Positions 21,627-31,343 of a DNA stretch of 64,000 nt are shown here, piece by piece. Source of the DNA: Pasteurellaceae bacterium Orientalotternb1. Lineage in GTDB: Bacteria > Pseudomonadota > Gammaproteobacteria > Enterobacterales > Pasteurellaceae. The DNA lies in the NCBI GenBank assembly GCA_011455275.1, contig CP015028.1, forward strand, positions 904,911 through 968,910. The letters run 5' to 3'. The translations under genes were made by a program, and so were the position numbers. The notes beneath the pieces are model-generated. The model saw only the letters and a program-made list of their open reading frames with translations, was not told where the DNA came from and did not search any database. Each line of letters starts with the position of its first letter. The first letter of the stretch is position 1.

Positions 21627-22723
21627 TATGCCGCCACCTTTTTAGCTGAAAAACGATACCGTAAGGCAGAAAACCATTTGCTATCCCAGCTGTTGAGAAT
21701 AATGCCAAGTAGCAAGAAAGCGATGGATACCAACGGCATCAAAATGCTGACATCGAGTTTCCCTGAACTTCCCGCAGATTTAAGCGAACTTTGCAGTAAA
21801 AAGTAAATGAGATAGAGCAACAACGCAGGCAGCAGCTTGGCGAAACGCCCTTGACGTGGATTGACACTGCTCATCGGTACCGCTAACAATGCCATTAATG
21901 GCACGGCAAAAATCAAGGCAAAACGCCATTGTAATTCGGCTTGGGCTTCGGGGGAGCTCTCTTGCATCAGCTTGGTAAAATCCGCCCGCTGTACTAGTTT
22001 CTCATCGGTTTCGACATCTTGATAGCCCAAATAGGCGGTGTAGTTATCAAAGCTGGAAATGCGGAAATCGGCGGTTTGAGGAGTGCCTTCGTAGCGGGTG
22101 CTGTTAGTGAGCGTTAGCAGTTGATCGCCATTCGGCAAGCCTTGCAATTCGCCCGATTCAGCCACTACCACGGAAGGTTTGTTTTTCTTCACTTGGTTGG
22201 GCTGGAATACATAAATATCGTTGATGTGCTTGCCTTCAATATTATCAATAAACAGCACATAACCACCCGCAGACATAAATTGCCCCGCCGACAGTGCGGC
22301 AAAACGTGGGTTGGCTTTGGCTTCGGCAAGCATTTCACTCTGTTTGTTGATTGCCCAAGGAGTTAGCCAAAAGACGTTATAGACCGCAAGTACTGTGGTA
22401 AATAGCGAGAGAAAAAGAGCGACTTTTACCAGTAGACTTTGCCCTACTCCGCAAGCACGCATCACGGTAATTTCACTTTCAGCGTAAAAACGCCCTAAAG
22501 TCAGCAAAAGAGCAATAAATAACGACAATGGCAACATCAGCTGTGCCATTGTCGGCATACCTAATCCTAACAGGCTCAACACCAGATCCGTTGGCACTCG
22601 CCCGCTGACGGCAGAGTTAAGTACACGTACTAATTGTTGGCTGAAAAAAATCACTAACAGTATGAAAAGTATAGCAATTTGGCTCTTAAAAATTTCTTTG
22701 GTTAAATATCGACTTAAAATCAC
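21626..22723 (-). CDS. lptF: LPS export ABC transporter permease LptF
   Basis: Partner permease of LptG. 365 residues, beginning [14 protein letters not shown], with the same six-segment layout and a periplasmic domain between. First gene of the minus-strand run lptF-lptG-dnaE-waaA-coaD-orn-tsaE-amidase; the divergent pepA lies on the other side of a USS-containing intergenic region. Confidence 0.96.
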   Translation of the reverse strand: MILSRYLTKEIFKSQIAILFILLVIFFSQQLVRVLNSAVSGRVPTDLVLSLLGLGMPTMAQLMLPLSLFIALLLTLGRFYAESEITVMRACGVGQSLLVKVALFLSLFTTVLAVYNVFWLTPWAINKQSEMLAEAKANPRFAALSAGQFMSAGGYVLFIDNIEGKHINDIYVFQPNQVKKNKPSVVVAESGELQGLPNGDQLLTLTNSTRYEGTPQTADFRISSFDNYTAYLGYQDVETDEKLVQRADFTKLMQESSPEAQAELQWRFALIFAVPLMALLAVPMSSVNPRQGRFAKLLPALLLYLIYFLLQSSLKSAGSSGKLDVSILMPLVSIAFLLLGIILNSWDSKWFSALRYRFSAKKVAA

Positions 22724-22805
22724 GATAGGTTCTCATTTCTGCAAATTAATTCTTGCATTTTTTACATAACAGAGTAGCTTTACGACCCGCAAATAGTCTG
22801 CAAGT

Positions 22806-22853
22806 TCAAGCGGTTAGATTTTGGTAAAATTTTGCGAATAACTCACCGCTTGT
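22806..22853. repeat. USS inverted pair between lptF and pepA
   Basis: CAAGCGGTTAGATTTTG at the left and ACCGCTTGT at the right flank AAAATTTTGCGAA. It lies in a divergent promoter region, so here it is not simply a terminator. Confidence 0.75.
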
Positions 22854-22902
22854 AAAATGCGTAATCATACCTTTTTATCTCAAAAAAATCACGGGAGACT
22901 TT

Positions 22903-24405
22903 ATGGAATTTAGCGTAAAAAATGGATCGGTTGAGAAACAACGGACAGCGTGTTTGGTCGTGGGCGTGTATGAACCACGTCGCTTATCGCAAGCCGCAGA
23001 ACAACTCGATAAATTGAGCGATGGTTACATCAGTGCCTTGCTCAAAAAAGGCGATTTAGAAGGCAAAGTGGGGCAAACCTTGTTATTGCACCACGTTCCC
23101 AATGTACCAGCGGATCGTGTTTTGCTTGTCGGCTGCGGCAAAGAGCGTGAGCTGACCGAGCGTCAATATAAACAAGTGATGCAAAAAATGATCCAAGTAC
23201 TCAACGACACAGGCTCAACAGAAATCGTCTGTTGCTTAACGGAATTGCACGTCAAAGCCCGTTCGATTTATTGGAATGTGCGTTTTGCAGTCGAAGCGAT
23301 TCAAGAAATTGGCTACGCTTATACCGATTTCAAAAGCGTGAAACCTGAAGTTCGCCGTGAATTGCGTAAAGTGGCATTTAACGTGCCAACTCGCAAAGAT
23401 CTTACCGATGCGGAGCTCGCATTAAAACACGGTAAAGGCATCGCTGCAGGCGTTGCGGTGGCGAAAAATGTTGCCAATTGCCCGCCCAATGTCTGCACTC
23501 CGAAATATCTTGCCGATCGTGCTAAAGAACTCGCCAAAGCGTACGCCAACATCAGTTCTACAATCATTGATGAGAAAGAAATGAAAGGCTTGGGAATGAA
23601 TGCTTATTTAGCGGTGTCGCAAGGTTCGCAAAATCCTGCTTATATGTCGATTATCGAATACAAAAACCACCCAAATCCAAATGCTAAACCGATTGTGCTA
23701 GTCGGCAAAGGAATGACCTTTGACAGCGGCGGTATCTCCATTAAACCATCTGAAGCGATGGACGAAATGAAATATGATATGGGTGGAGCAGCAGGCGTTT
23801 ACGGCACAATGAAAGCCATTGCGGAAATGGAATTGCCGTTGAACGTGATCGGCGTATTGGCAGGCTGCGAAAATATGCCAGATGGCAATGCCTATCGCCC
23901 TGGTGATATTCTCACCACAATGTCAGGGCTCACGGTAGAAGTGTTGAATACTGATGCAGAAGGGCGATTGGTGTTGTGCGATGCCTTGACTTATGTGGAG
24001 CGTTTCGAGCCTGAATTGGTGATTGATGTGGCAACACTTACGGGGGCTTGCGTGGTTGCCCTTGGTACACATACAACAGGATTGATTTCAACCAGCAACG
24101 CATTAGCACACGATCTACTCAATGCGTCAGAACAAGCAGACGACCGTGCGTGGCGTTTACCGATGGGCGAAGAATATCAAGAGCAGCTCAAGTCGAACTT
24201 TGCTGATCTGGCGAATATCGGTGGTCGTTACGGCGGTGCCATTACAGCGGGCGTGTTTTTGTCTAACTTCACCAAAAAATACAACTGGGCTCACTTAGAC
24301 ATCGCTGGCACCGCTTGGAAATCGGGTGCTGCCAAAGGAGCAACGGGTCGCCCAGTGCCAATGCTTTCGCAGTTCTTGATTGAAAAAGTACAAAAAACGT
24401 CTTAA
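22903..24405 (+). CDS. pepA: Leucyl aminopeptidase PepA
   Basis: Dinuclear metal M17 aminopeptidase, cytoplasmic. 500 residues with the metal- and substrate-binding motifs [15 protein letters not shown] and [15 protein letters not shown]. coli PepA also serves as an accessory DNA-binding protein in Xer recombination; whether that applies here is unknown. GGGAGAC precedes the ATG. The gene is divergent from lptFG, the usual gammaproteobacterial arrangement. Confidence 0.97.
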   Translation: MEFSVKNGSVEKQRTACLVVGVYEPRRLSQAAEQLDKLSDGYISALLKKGDLEGKVGQTLLLHHVPNVPADRVLLVGCGKERELTERQYKQVMQKMIQVLNDTGSTEIVCCLTELHVKARSIYWNVRFAVEAIQEIGYAYTDFKSVKPEVRRELRKVAFNVPTRKDLTDAELALKHGKGIAAGVAVAKNVANCPPNVCTPKYLADRAKELAKAYANISSTIIDEKEMKGLGMNAYLAVSQGSQNPAYMSIIEYKNHPNPNAKPIVLVGKGMTFDSGGISIKPSEAMDEMKYDMGGAAGVYGTMKAIAEMELPLNVIGVLAGCENMPDGNAYRPGDILTTMSGLTVEVLNTDAEGRLVLCDALTYVERFEPELVIDVATLTGACVVALGTHTTGLISTSNALAHDLLNASEQADDRAWRLPMGEEYQEQLKSNFADLANIGGRYGGAITAGVFLSNFTKKYNWAHLDIAGTAWKSGAAKGATGRPVPMLSQFLIEKVQKTS

Positions 24406-24420
24406 AAGCAAATGCTATTA

Positions 24421-24444
24421 AGTGACCGCTTGCAAGCGGTCACT
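24421..24444. terminator. Perfect USS palindrome after pepA
   Basis: AGTGACCGCTTG is followed directly by its exact reverse complement CAAGCGGTCACT, a 24-base perfect palindrome made of two abutting USS cores. It sits between the convergent ends of pepA and the membrane-protein gene and can act as a bidirectional terminator; a second hairpin (GAATGAGCAA...TTGTTCATTC) follows at about 24471-24497. Confidence 0.75.
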
Positions 24445-24586
24445 TCCAGCCAAAAATTTGCAAAAAAGGGGAATGAGCAAAAAATTGTTCATTCCCCTGA
24501 AATGTTTTTACAACCGCCTAAATAGCGGTTTGAATATTATTTATGAATAGCTAATGTTTACCGTACTTTTGCGGTGCAAGTGCGGG

Positions 24587-26563
24587 TTAAGATTTCTCAT
24601 TTTCTAACTGAAGCGGTAAGAACAAGCTAAGCGGGCGTTTTTTGGCGATTTGCCATACACATTTTGCGATATTTCTCCAGCTATCAATTTCAGTGCTAAG
24701 CGAGCGTAGGGCAACCCACAGCGTGAGTGAGAAACTGACGATCAAATTGATCAAGCCAATGATTAACACATAGCAAAGTCCTTGTACAAACAGACCGCTT
24801 GCAATTTCGCCACTCACTGCAGCATAGCCCAAATTGGCTGAAGAAAAGGCAACGTGGCGAATATCTAACGGAAGCCCTGTCCAGTAGCCGAAAAGCCCTG
24901 TTAAACCAAGTAGAAAACCGAAACAAAGGTTTCCCATAATCGACCCGTAATTTTCGTGCATATAATTGGCAAAGCCTTCACGTAGCTTGGTGGGCATTAG
25001 CATTTTTAGCAAGGGGTGATGCTGCAATCGCATTCGCAAGTTGAGATAGTTTGTGCGGTTATCAAAAAAGCCCGAAATAATGCCTGATAAAAATAGCCAA
25101 ACGCCCGCTAATGCCGCAAACCACAAAGTACCGCCAAAAATATCGATCGAATGCAGCTGATAAGCCACTTGCTTGGCATTGAGCAGCGGTGTGCCAGTAT
25201 AGTGGGTAAAGCCGAATGCAATGAGCATTGCTAAACTTAGGGCAACCGACACATTACCCAACACGGCAACGCTTTGCGAACGGAACACATCGACTAAAAG
25301 CTGTGCCAATTTCATATCCACCGCTCGCCCTTGCGGATTTTTCTCCACCGCTTCGGCAAAACGTGCCGCCGTCATTGCGGGCTGTTTGGTTGCCACGGTG
25401 CAATGCAGCATAAAAATTACCACAAAACCGAGGGCGTAATTCAGAGCATAGAGCAGGCTTTGGCTGACTTTATCGTCCACTACGTTGCCGATATAAATTT
25501 TAATCAACGCCATCAACGCAATCAGCAAGCCACCTGCGGCGGCGGAAGAGAACATACCGAAATACTCTTTTTTATTGCGAGTGATGTAATGCTCACCGTG
25601 GTCACTGGTGTTTTGCGTAATGCTACGAGAGAGCATTTTGACACTTTGCTTCCAAAGGCTTGATACACTATGTTGATCTGCCGATGCAGCCGCAAGTGAG
25701 CCCGTCAAAACCAATACTCGGCGGGATAAAAAACGATCAGATGCGAACACGTCCATCAATTCGGCTAAACGCACTAATGTTTGTGAAAGTCGTTCTAACA
25801 GGTGAGCCGCACCTAGCGATGAACCTGCGATACTGCCCCGTTTTTGTAAGCGTTCGATTTGTTGTTGGCTCTGTTCAAACATCACTTCCAAATGGGCACT
25901 ATCATATTTCTCATTTTGGCGGCGAGCGGCAGCCCAGTTTGCGACTTCTCGTTGTAGCTCAACAAAAGGGCTTTCGGTATCTAGTAATTCAGGATCAAGT
26001 CGCATCAGTTCTGGTTCCATTTCTTCCGCCGCAATCCAGATCGAGAGCATTTCAATGGCAAACAAGCCTTCATAACGCAAATGGTTGTGCACTGTTTCCC
26101 GTTCGTGCGGTGTGGCATAGCGGCGAAGTAAATTGAGAAACGTTTCCCAGTATTGCATTGGGATCGCATTCAACCAGTTGGCATCGTCTTTACGGTTAAA
26201 CAGCAAGAAAAACACATCGCGTAAATCATTGATATCTTTGAAAGACGGGTTAATTCGCTCATACAGACGGTTTTTCATCTCTTTACCAAAATTTTCCCGA
26301 GCTAAAATCCCACGGCTGACAAGCAAGGGATAAATTCGCATTCCGCACAGCCAACGGCACAGTTGAGATGCAAATTTTTGCCCTAACGCATTGTTTTGTT
26401 TCAGCACTTTAATCACAAAGTAGAGCCGTTCAGCAGCTTGTGAGCCACCTTCTCGTAGCCATTCGCATAAGCCATCAAGCAGTCCGAAGATGTCATTCTG
26501 ACTGAGCTTTTGTTCAATGAATGGTGTTAAATTATCTTGGTTTTTCAATAGGTTATCTTTCAA
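24587..26563 (-). CDS. Large membrane protein of the 'site-specific recombinase' family (PF10136-like)
   Basis: Resembles the family labelled site-specific recombinase after a Neisseria gene. I start at the TTG at 26563, preceded by AAAGGA at correct spacing, giving about 658 residues. The open frame continues to 26746, but that extra part translates a USS pair and the promoter. The N-terminal 370 residues look helical and soluble; the rest has about six hydrophobic segments (for example AAAGGLLIALMALIKIYIG, ALAGVWLFLSGIISGF, GLCYVLIIGLINLIV). No tyrosine or serine recombinase catalytic pattern is visible, so the family name is probably misleading. Function unknown. Confidence 0.75.
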   Translation of the reverse strand: MKDNLLKNQDNLTPFIEQKLSQNDIFGLLDGLCEWLREGGSQAAERLYFVIKVLKQNNALGQKFASQLCRWLCGMRIYPLLVSRGILARENFGKEMKNRLYERINPSFKDINDLRDVFFLLFNRKDDANWLNAIPMQYWETFLNLLRRYATPHERETVHNHLRYEGLFAIEMLSIWIAAEEMEPELMRLDPELLDTESPFVELQREVANWAAARRQNEKYDSAHLEVMFEQSQQQIERLQKRGSIAGSSLGAAHLLERLSQTLVRLAELMDVFASDRFLSRRVLVLTGSLAAASADQHSVSSLWKQSVKMLSRSITQNTSDHGEHYITRNKKEYFGMFSSAAAGGLLIALMALIKIYIGNVVDDKVSQSLLYALNYALGFVVIFMLHCTVATKQPAMTAARFAEAVEKNPQGRAVDMKLAQLLVDVFRSQSVAVLGNVSVALSLAMLIAFGFTHYTGTPLLNAKQVAYQLHSIDIFGGTLWFAALAGVWLFLSGIISGFFDNRTNYLNLRMRLQHHPLLKMLMPTKLREGFANYMHENYGSIMGNLCFGFLLGLTGLFGYWTGLPLDIRHVAFSSANLGYAAVSGEIASGLFVQGLCYVLIIGLINLIVSFSLTLWVALRSLSTEIDSWRNIAKCVWQIAKKRPLSLFLPLQLENEKS

Positions 26564-26662
26564 ATTTTTGTCCTTTTGTTGTGAGTGGCTTAAGACCGTC
26601 AAAACCTTAAAAAATTCAATTTCATCGCATTTTATAGTATTATCCGCCCATAATGATAAACG

Positions 26663-26720
26663 ACAAGCGGTCAGATCCAGCACAAAATTTGCAAAATTTT
26701 TGGCGGATCTTACCGCTTGC
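26663..26720. repeat. USS inverted pair upstream of dusA
   Basis: ACAAGCGGTCAGATCC at the left and GGATCTTACCGCTTG at the right enclose ACAAAATTTGCAAAATTTTT. It lies in the divergent region between the membrane-protein gene and dusA, and read on the minus strand it encodes the spurious N-terminal extension of the former. Confidence 0.85.
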
Positions 26721-26735
26721 ATTTTGGAAATTTGA

Positions 26736-27704
26736 ATGGAAAACACCTTTTACCGTGGGCGATTTTCGGTCGCACCCATGTTGGACTGGACCACACGCCA
26801 CTGCCGCTATTTTCACCGCCAATTTACCCGCCATACGTTGTTATACAGCGAAATGATCACTGCGCCTGCGATTTTGCACGCCAAATACGATCTGCTTGGC
26901 TTTGACCTTGCGGAAAACCCTGTGGCGTTGCAATTAGGCGGAAGCGATCCCGAGCAGCTGGAAAAATGTGCCAAACGGGTAGAAGAACGGGGGTATGCGG
27001 AGATCAATTTAAATGTTGGCTGTCCGTCTGATCGAGTGCAAAATGGAATGTTTGGGGCTTGCTTGATGGGCAAGGCGGAGTTGGTCGCTCGTTGTGTTGA
27101 GGCGATGCAAAATCAGGTGCAAATTCCCGTGACGGTTAAGCACCGCATCGGCATTGATGAGCTGGACAGTTATGAATTTTTATGTGATTTCATCGAAAAA
27201 ATTCAGCCTTATTGCCACGATTTTATCGTCCACGCCCGCAAAGCCTGGCTGTCGGGGCTTAGCCCAAAAGAGAATCGTGAAATTCCGCCGTTGGATTACG
27301 AGAGAGTGTATCAGCTCAAACGGGATTTCCCGCATCTCAACATCAGCATTAACGGTGGTATCAAAACTATTGATGAAATCAAGCAACATTTGCAGTTTGT
27401 AGATGGCGTGATGGTTGGGCGTGAAGCCTACCAAAATCCATCACTGCTTGGGCAGATTGATCGTGAATTATTCGATCCGAATGCTCCGATCATCACCGCC
27501 AAACAAGCGGTTGAAAAGATGCTGCCGTATATCGAAAGCCAACTCAGTCAAGGGATTTATCTCAACCACATTGTCCGCCATATGCTCGGGGCATTCCAAA
27601 ACTGCAAAGGGGCAAGACAATGGCGACGCCACCTTAGCGAAAACGCCTGCAAACAAGGGGCGGGCATGGAAGTGGTGCAACAAGCGTTGGCTTTTGTTGA
27701 ATAG
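26736..27704 (+). CDS. dusA: tRNA-dihydrouridine(20/20a) synthase DusA
   Basis: FMN-dependent reduction of uridine 20 and 20a in the tRNA D-loop. 322 residues; the TIM barrel starts [16 protein letters not shown], contains [20 protein letters not shown] with the catalytic cysteine, and VKHRIGID and [19 protein letters not shown] which are DusA-type rather than DusB/DusC. A GGAAA site precedes the ATG. It converges on the yfe operon. Confidence 0.95.
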   Translation: MENTFYRGRFSVAPMLDWTTRHCRYFHRQFTRHTLLYSEMITAPAILHAKYDLLGFDLAENPVALQLGGSDPEQLEKCAKRVEERGYAEINLNVGCPSDRVQNGMFGACLMGKAELVARCVEAMQNQVQIPVTVKHRIGIDELDSYEFLCDFIEKIQPYCHDFIVHARKAWLSGLSPKENREIPPLDYERVYQLKRDFPHLNISINGGIKTIDEIKQHLQFVDGVMVGREAYQNPSLLGQIDRELFDPNAPIITAKQAVEKMLPYIESQLSQGIYLNHIVRHMLGAFQNCKGARQWRRHLSENACKQGAGMEVVQQALAFVE

Positions 27705-27732
27705 CGCTTGGAAATTGGAATCAGGCAGCGAG

Positions 27733-28569
27733 TTAAACCGCTGCCTGATTTTTTAGCTGACTAATTGCAAAACTGATGCCGAAACAGACCGCTTGTAGCA
27801 ACACAATACAAGGACCTGTGGCGACGTTGAAGTGGAAACTAAGCAGCACGCCGAAAATGGCACTGAATAGTGAAGTGGCAACCGCAATCAGCAGCATTCG
27901 GTCAAAACGTTTGGCTAAAATATAGCCTGTAATCCCAGGGGTGATCAGCATTGCGACCACCAAAATCACGCCCACGACTTGCATTGCACTGATGATCACC
28001 AAGGCTAAAATTACCAATAAACCGTAGTGTAGCATTTTGCTGTTTAGCCCAACGGTGCGGGTGTGACTTGGATCGAAGCAGTAAAGCAGCAAGTCTTTGC
28101 GTTTGAGTAGAATGGCGAAAAATGCCACCGCTGAAATGGCTAAGGTCTGCCAAAATTCATCAGGAGAGATCCCTAAAATATCGCCAAATAAGATGTGCAT
28201 TAAATGTTGGTCGGTCTCCACTTTGGCAAACAGAACCAAGCCGAAGGCAAACATTCCCGAGAACACGATGCCCATCACCGTATCTTCTTTAATGCGACTG
28301 TTGTCTTTCAAATAGCCAACGGTGATCGCACAAAAAATCCCCGACACAAATGCTCCAATCGCCAACGGAATAGAAAGTAAATAAGCAATCACAATCCCTG
28401 GCAATACGGCGTGAGAAATGGCATCGCCCATTAGCGACCAGCCTTTCAAGACCAAATAGCACGAGAGCGTGGCACACACAATGGCGACAATTGGTGCCAC
28501 AATCAAGGCTTGTTGCATAAAAGGATACGCCAACGGCTCGGTGAACCACGCAAGGAGATTTTCGATCAT
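27733..28569 (-). CDS. yfeD: Iron/manganese ABC transporter permease YfeD
   Basis: ABC-3 family inner-membrane permease of the Yfe/Sit system for Fe2+/Mn2+. 278 residues with about eight hydrophobic segments; CYLVLKGWSLMGDAISHAVLPG is the family signature near residue 40. Its start overlaps the yfeC stop by four bases. Last gene of yfeABCD. Confidence 0.92.
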   Translation of the reverse strand: MIENLLAWFTEPLAYPFMQQALIVAPIVAIVCATLSCYLVLKGWSLMGDAISHAVLPGIVIAYLLSIPLAIGAFVSGIFCAITVGYLKDNSRIKEDTVMGIVFSGMFAFGLVLFAKVETDQHLMHILFGDILGISPDEFWQTLAISAVAFFAILLKRKDLLLYCFDPSHTRTVGLNSKMLHYGLLVILALVIISAMQVVGVILVVAMLITPGITGYILAKRFDRMLLIAVATSLFSAIFGVLLSFHFNVATGPCIVLLQAVCFGISFAISQLKNQAAV

Positions 28570-29543
28570 TTTGAGGCTCCTTGTTCGGTCGCTTGTAGGG
28601 TGGGGCTTGACCCACTATTTGCAAATTTTTCAATAATCTGACCGCTTGTATTTGACTGCGGTGGGTCAAGAGCTACCCTACTTTGTGTAGCAATCTGTTT
28701 TCGGCGTGGCAACAATCCATACTTTGGTGCAAAGAAAAATGCTAGCAGGAAAATCACTGTTTGCAGTGAGACAATAAACCCGCCCGTTGCTCCGTCTGCA
28801 AAGTAACTTAAATAAGCCCCGATTGCTCCCGTTGAGCCGCCGAGTAGAATGGAGATAATCAGTAATTTGCCGAATCTGTCCGTGAGCAAATAGGCAGTTG
28901 CCCCAGGGGTGATGACCATTGCGATCACTAAAATTGCTCCAACGCTTTGCAAAGCGGTAACGATACAGGCACTTAATAGGGTAAAAAACAGGATTTTGAA
29001 TTTCAGCGGTGAGATACCAACGGCTTTGGCTTGGATTTCATCGAAGAACACCAGCAACAAGTCTTTCCAAAAAATTACTAATAATATCAATGAAATGCCT
29101 AAAATGATCGCGACTTGGATCATATCTTCATCGGCAATGCCTAAAATATTGCCTAAGATGATCGATTGCACATTCACTGAAGTCGGATTGATGGAAATGA
29201 TCAGCAAACCAAGAGCGAAAAAGGTGGTGAAAATAAAGCCGATAATCGCATCTTCTTTGAGTTTGGTGACAGATTTCACCGCTAAAATCGCAATGGTGGC
29301 GAGTAATCCCGAAAAGAATGCCCCAACGGCATAAGGCAGAGCTAAGGCATAGGCAATCGCTACCCCTGGTACCACGGCGTGCGAAAGTGCATCGCCAATC
29401 AGTGACCAGCCTTTGAGCATTAAATAAGCGGATAAAAAGGCACACACAGCCCCGATTGCCCCGCTGGCGACAATCGCTTTGAACATATAGTCGTAAGAAA
29501 ATGGTTCTACGAGTAGCGTAAACAGTTCCAATAAGGCTTCCAT
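28566..29543 (-). CDS. yfeC: Iron/manganese ABC transporter permease YfeC
   Basis: Second ABC-3 permease of the Yfe system, 325 residues, with AYLMLKGWSLIGDALSHAVVPG near residue 40. The last 45 residues or so (after KYGLLPRRKQ) form a polar tail not expected for the family; they are encoded by an imperfect inverted repeat (28595-28615 with 28661-28681) enclosing a USS. The tail looks like a repeat insertion that the reading frame runs through, ending just inside yfeD. Confidence 0.92.
   Translation of the reverse strand: MEALLELFTLLVEPFSYDYMFKAIVASGAIGAVCAFLSAYLMLKGWSLIGDALSHAVVPGVAIAYALALPYAVGAFFSGLLATIAILAVKSVTKLKEDAIIGFIFTTFFALGLLIISINPTSVNVQSIILGNILGIADEDMIQVAIILGISLILLVIFWKDLLLVFFDEIQAKAVGISPLKFKILFFTLLSACIVTALQSVGAILVIAMVITPGATAYLLTDRFGKLLIISILLGGSTGAIGAYLSYFADGATGGFIVSLQTVIFLLAFFFAPKYGLLPRRKQIATQSRVALDPPQSNTSGQIIEKFANSGSSPTLQATEQGASK
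28595..28681. repeat. Inverted repeat with internal USS inside yfeC 3' end
   Basis: The 21-base arms GTAGGGT..CTTGACCCAC and GTGGGTCAAG..ACCCTAC match at 18 of 21 positions. Between them lies a USS (ACCGCTTGTAT with TTTGCAAATTTTT). Repeats of the form GTAGGGTGGG..TTGACCCAC are known as dispersed intergenic elements in this family to my recollection. Confidence 0.75.
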
Positions 29544-29549
29544 TGGGGG

Positions 29550-30308
29550 CTACTCCGCAGCGTTTAATTGATATTTGTAACGCAACACACCACCGAAAAC
29601 TCGTTCTAAGTTTTCAGGGGTAAAGGTGGTTTCGATAGAACCTGCGGCAAGAACCGTACGGTTAATCATTACCGCTTGATCGCAAAAACTTGGTACGGTG
29701 CTTAAATTGTGAGTAGAAACTAAGATCAAATGTCCTTCGGCTCTGAGCTGTTTGAGCAGTTCGATAATTGAATTTTCGGTGCCGACATCTACCCCAGTGA
29801 ATGGCTCATCTAACAGAATAATTTGGCTTTCTTGGGCGAGAGCACGGGCGAGAAACACCCGCTTTTTTTGCCCGCCAGACAGTTCGCCAATTTGGCGATT
29901 ACATAAATGGGCGATATTCACCCGTTCCATTGCTTCATGCACTTTTTGTTTGTCGGTGGCATTGGGGATACGCAGGAAGTTCATATAGCCATAACGCCCC
30001 ATCATCACCACATCATAAACCGAGACGGGAAATTGCCAGTCCACTTCTTCGCTTTGTGGGACATAAGCAACTAAATTACGTTTTAGGGCTTGGTTTACTG
30101 GCATTCCGCAGATTTCAATTTTACCTTGTGGATTCACCAAGCCCATAATGCTTTTGAATAAGGTTGATTTCCCACTGCCATTCACGCCCAGTAATGCACA
30201 AATCGTGCCGCCTTCAAGGGAAAAATTCACATCGTGTAATGCGGTGTGTCCGTTGTTATAACGAACGGCAACGTCTTTGACTGAGAGAGAACTTAAGTGA
30301 GTCTTCAT
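29550..30308 (-). CDS. yfeB: Iron/manganese ABC transporter ATPase YfeB
   Basis: Cytoplasmic ATPase of the Yfe system. 252 residues with Walker [11 protein letters not shown]-loop [10 protein letters not shown] (a typical metal-ABC variant), signature [15 protein letters not shown] and Walker [13 protein letters not shown]. Lies 14 bases after yfeA and 6 bases before yfeC. Confidence 0.95.
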   Translation of the reverse strand: MKTHLSSLSVKDVAVRYNNGHTALHDVNFSLEGGTICALLGVNGSGKSTLFKSIMGLVNPQGKIEICGMPVNQALKRNLVAYVPQSEEVDWQFPVSVYDVVMMGRYGYMNFLRIPNATDKQKVHEAMERVNIAHLCNRQIGELSGGQKKRVFLARALAQESQIILLDEPFTGVDVGTENSIIELLKQLRAEGHLILVSTHNLSTVPSFCDQAVMINRTVLAAGSIETTFTPENLERVFGGVLRYKYQLNAAE

Positions 30309-30322
30309 TAAAAAGTATAACC

Positions 30323-31201
30323 TTATTGCTTAAATCCGTTGACGATAGTCGAAACGGTGACGTTTAATAAATCGATGTAAGTTGGCACTGGACCGTCTTT
30401 GGCAGAAAGTGAATCCACATACAGCACACCGCCGTAGTTGGCTTGGGTTTCTTTCGCCACCTGTTTTGCGGGTTTATCCGAAATGGTACTTTCGCTAAAT
30501 ACCACAGGGATTTTGTGTTCACGCACTTTGTTGATCACATTGCGAATTTGTTTTGGCGTACCTTGAGCATCTGCATTGATCGGCCATAAATAGAGTTCTT
30601 TAAAGCCGTAATCGCTGGCTAAATAGCTAAATGCCCCTTCACTTGTCACCAACCAGCGTTGTGCTTCTGGCACATTGGCAAGTCTAGCACGCAATGGTTC
30701 GTCTAATGCGATAATTTTATCTGCATAGGCTTTGGCATTGGCGTTGTAGCTTTCTGCATTGTCAGGATCGTATTTTACCAAGGCTTTGCGAATGTTTTCG
30801 ATATATACCAAGGCATTTTTTGGCGACATCCACGCATGCGGATTTGGCATATTTTTGTATGGACCTTCGTAAATCGAAATTGGCGTAATGCCTTCTGTCA
30901 CAATCACTGCGGGTTTATCTTTCACTTGTGTGAAGAACCGTTCAAACCAGCGTTCCAAGTTCATTCCATTCCAAAGCACTAAATCGGCTGATTGGGCTTT
31001 GACAATATCTTGCGGCGTAGGTTGATAATCGTGGATTTCTGCACCTGGTTTGGTGATAGATTCCACCACGGCTTTATCACCAGCCACATTTTGAGCGATA
31101 TCTTGAATGACAGTAAAAGTGGTCACCACTTTAAATTGTTTCGCTGCAACGGGCAGTGCAACAACAAAAAGGGTGGATAACAGCGCGACGATTTTTTTCA
31201 T
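30323..31201 (-). CDS. yfeA: Iron/manganese-binding periplasmic protein YfeA
   Basis: Cluster A-I (ZnuA/SitA type) binding protein with a signal peptide ending LPVAAKQ. The four metal ligands are visible in the expected order: His in [12 protein letters not shown], His in [11 protein letters not shown], Glu in [10 protein letters not shown] and Asp in YVDSLS; this His-His-Glu-Asp set fits Mn/Fe rather than Zn, and no His-rich loop is present. First gene of yfeABCD, behind a Fur box. Confidence 0.95.
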   Translation of the reverse strand: MKKIVALLSTLFVVALPVAAKQFKVVTTFTVIQDIAQNVAGDKAVVESITKPGAEIHDYQPTPQDIVKAQSADLVLWNGMNLERWFERFFTQVKDKPAVIVTEGITPISIYEGPYKNMPNPHAWMSPKNALVYIENIRKALVKYDPDNAESYNANAKAYADKIIALDEPLRARLANVPEAQRWLVTSEGAFSYLASDYGFKELYLWPINADAQGTPKQIRNVINKVREHKIPVVFSESTISDKPAKQVAKETQANYGGVLYVDSLSAKDGPVPTYIDLLNVTVSTIVNGFKQ

Positions 31202-31271
31202 ATTAGTCTCCTTAAAAAAGTTATGGTCTTACGCGACGCTGCATTATACTGATCTCAAAATAAATTTCAAT

Positions 31272-31286
31272 TGAGAATGATTTTCA
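31272..31286 (-). promoter_or_regulatory. Fur box upstream of yfeABCD
   Basis: TGAGAATGATTTTCA matches the 7-1-7 Fur consensus TGATAATNATTATCA with two mismatches and lies 70 bases upstream of yfeA. A flanking AATTGA/TCAATT extends the dyad. Fe-Fur would repress the operon. Confidence 0.8.
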
Positions 31287-31343
31287 ATTGTTGATTTTTA
31301 TCAATGAATTTTCTGTGGCAACACAGTTGCTACAATGAAATGA

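Noticed and set aside
25331-26136. Several plus-strand frames opposite the membrane-protein gene
   Set aside because: Antisense shadows; no family features, and the minus-strand gene has a clear start, composition and length.
31272-31286. yfe operon as a zinc (Znu) transporter
   Set aside because: The binding protein has a His-His-Glu-Asp ligand set, lacks a His-rich loop, and the operon has a Fur-type rather than Zur-type box.
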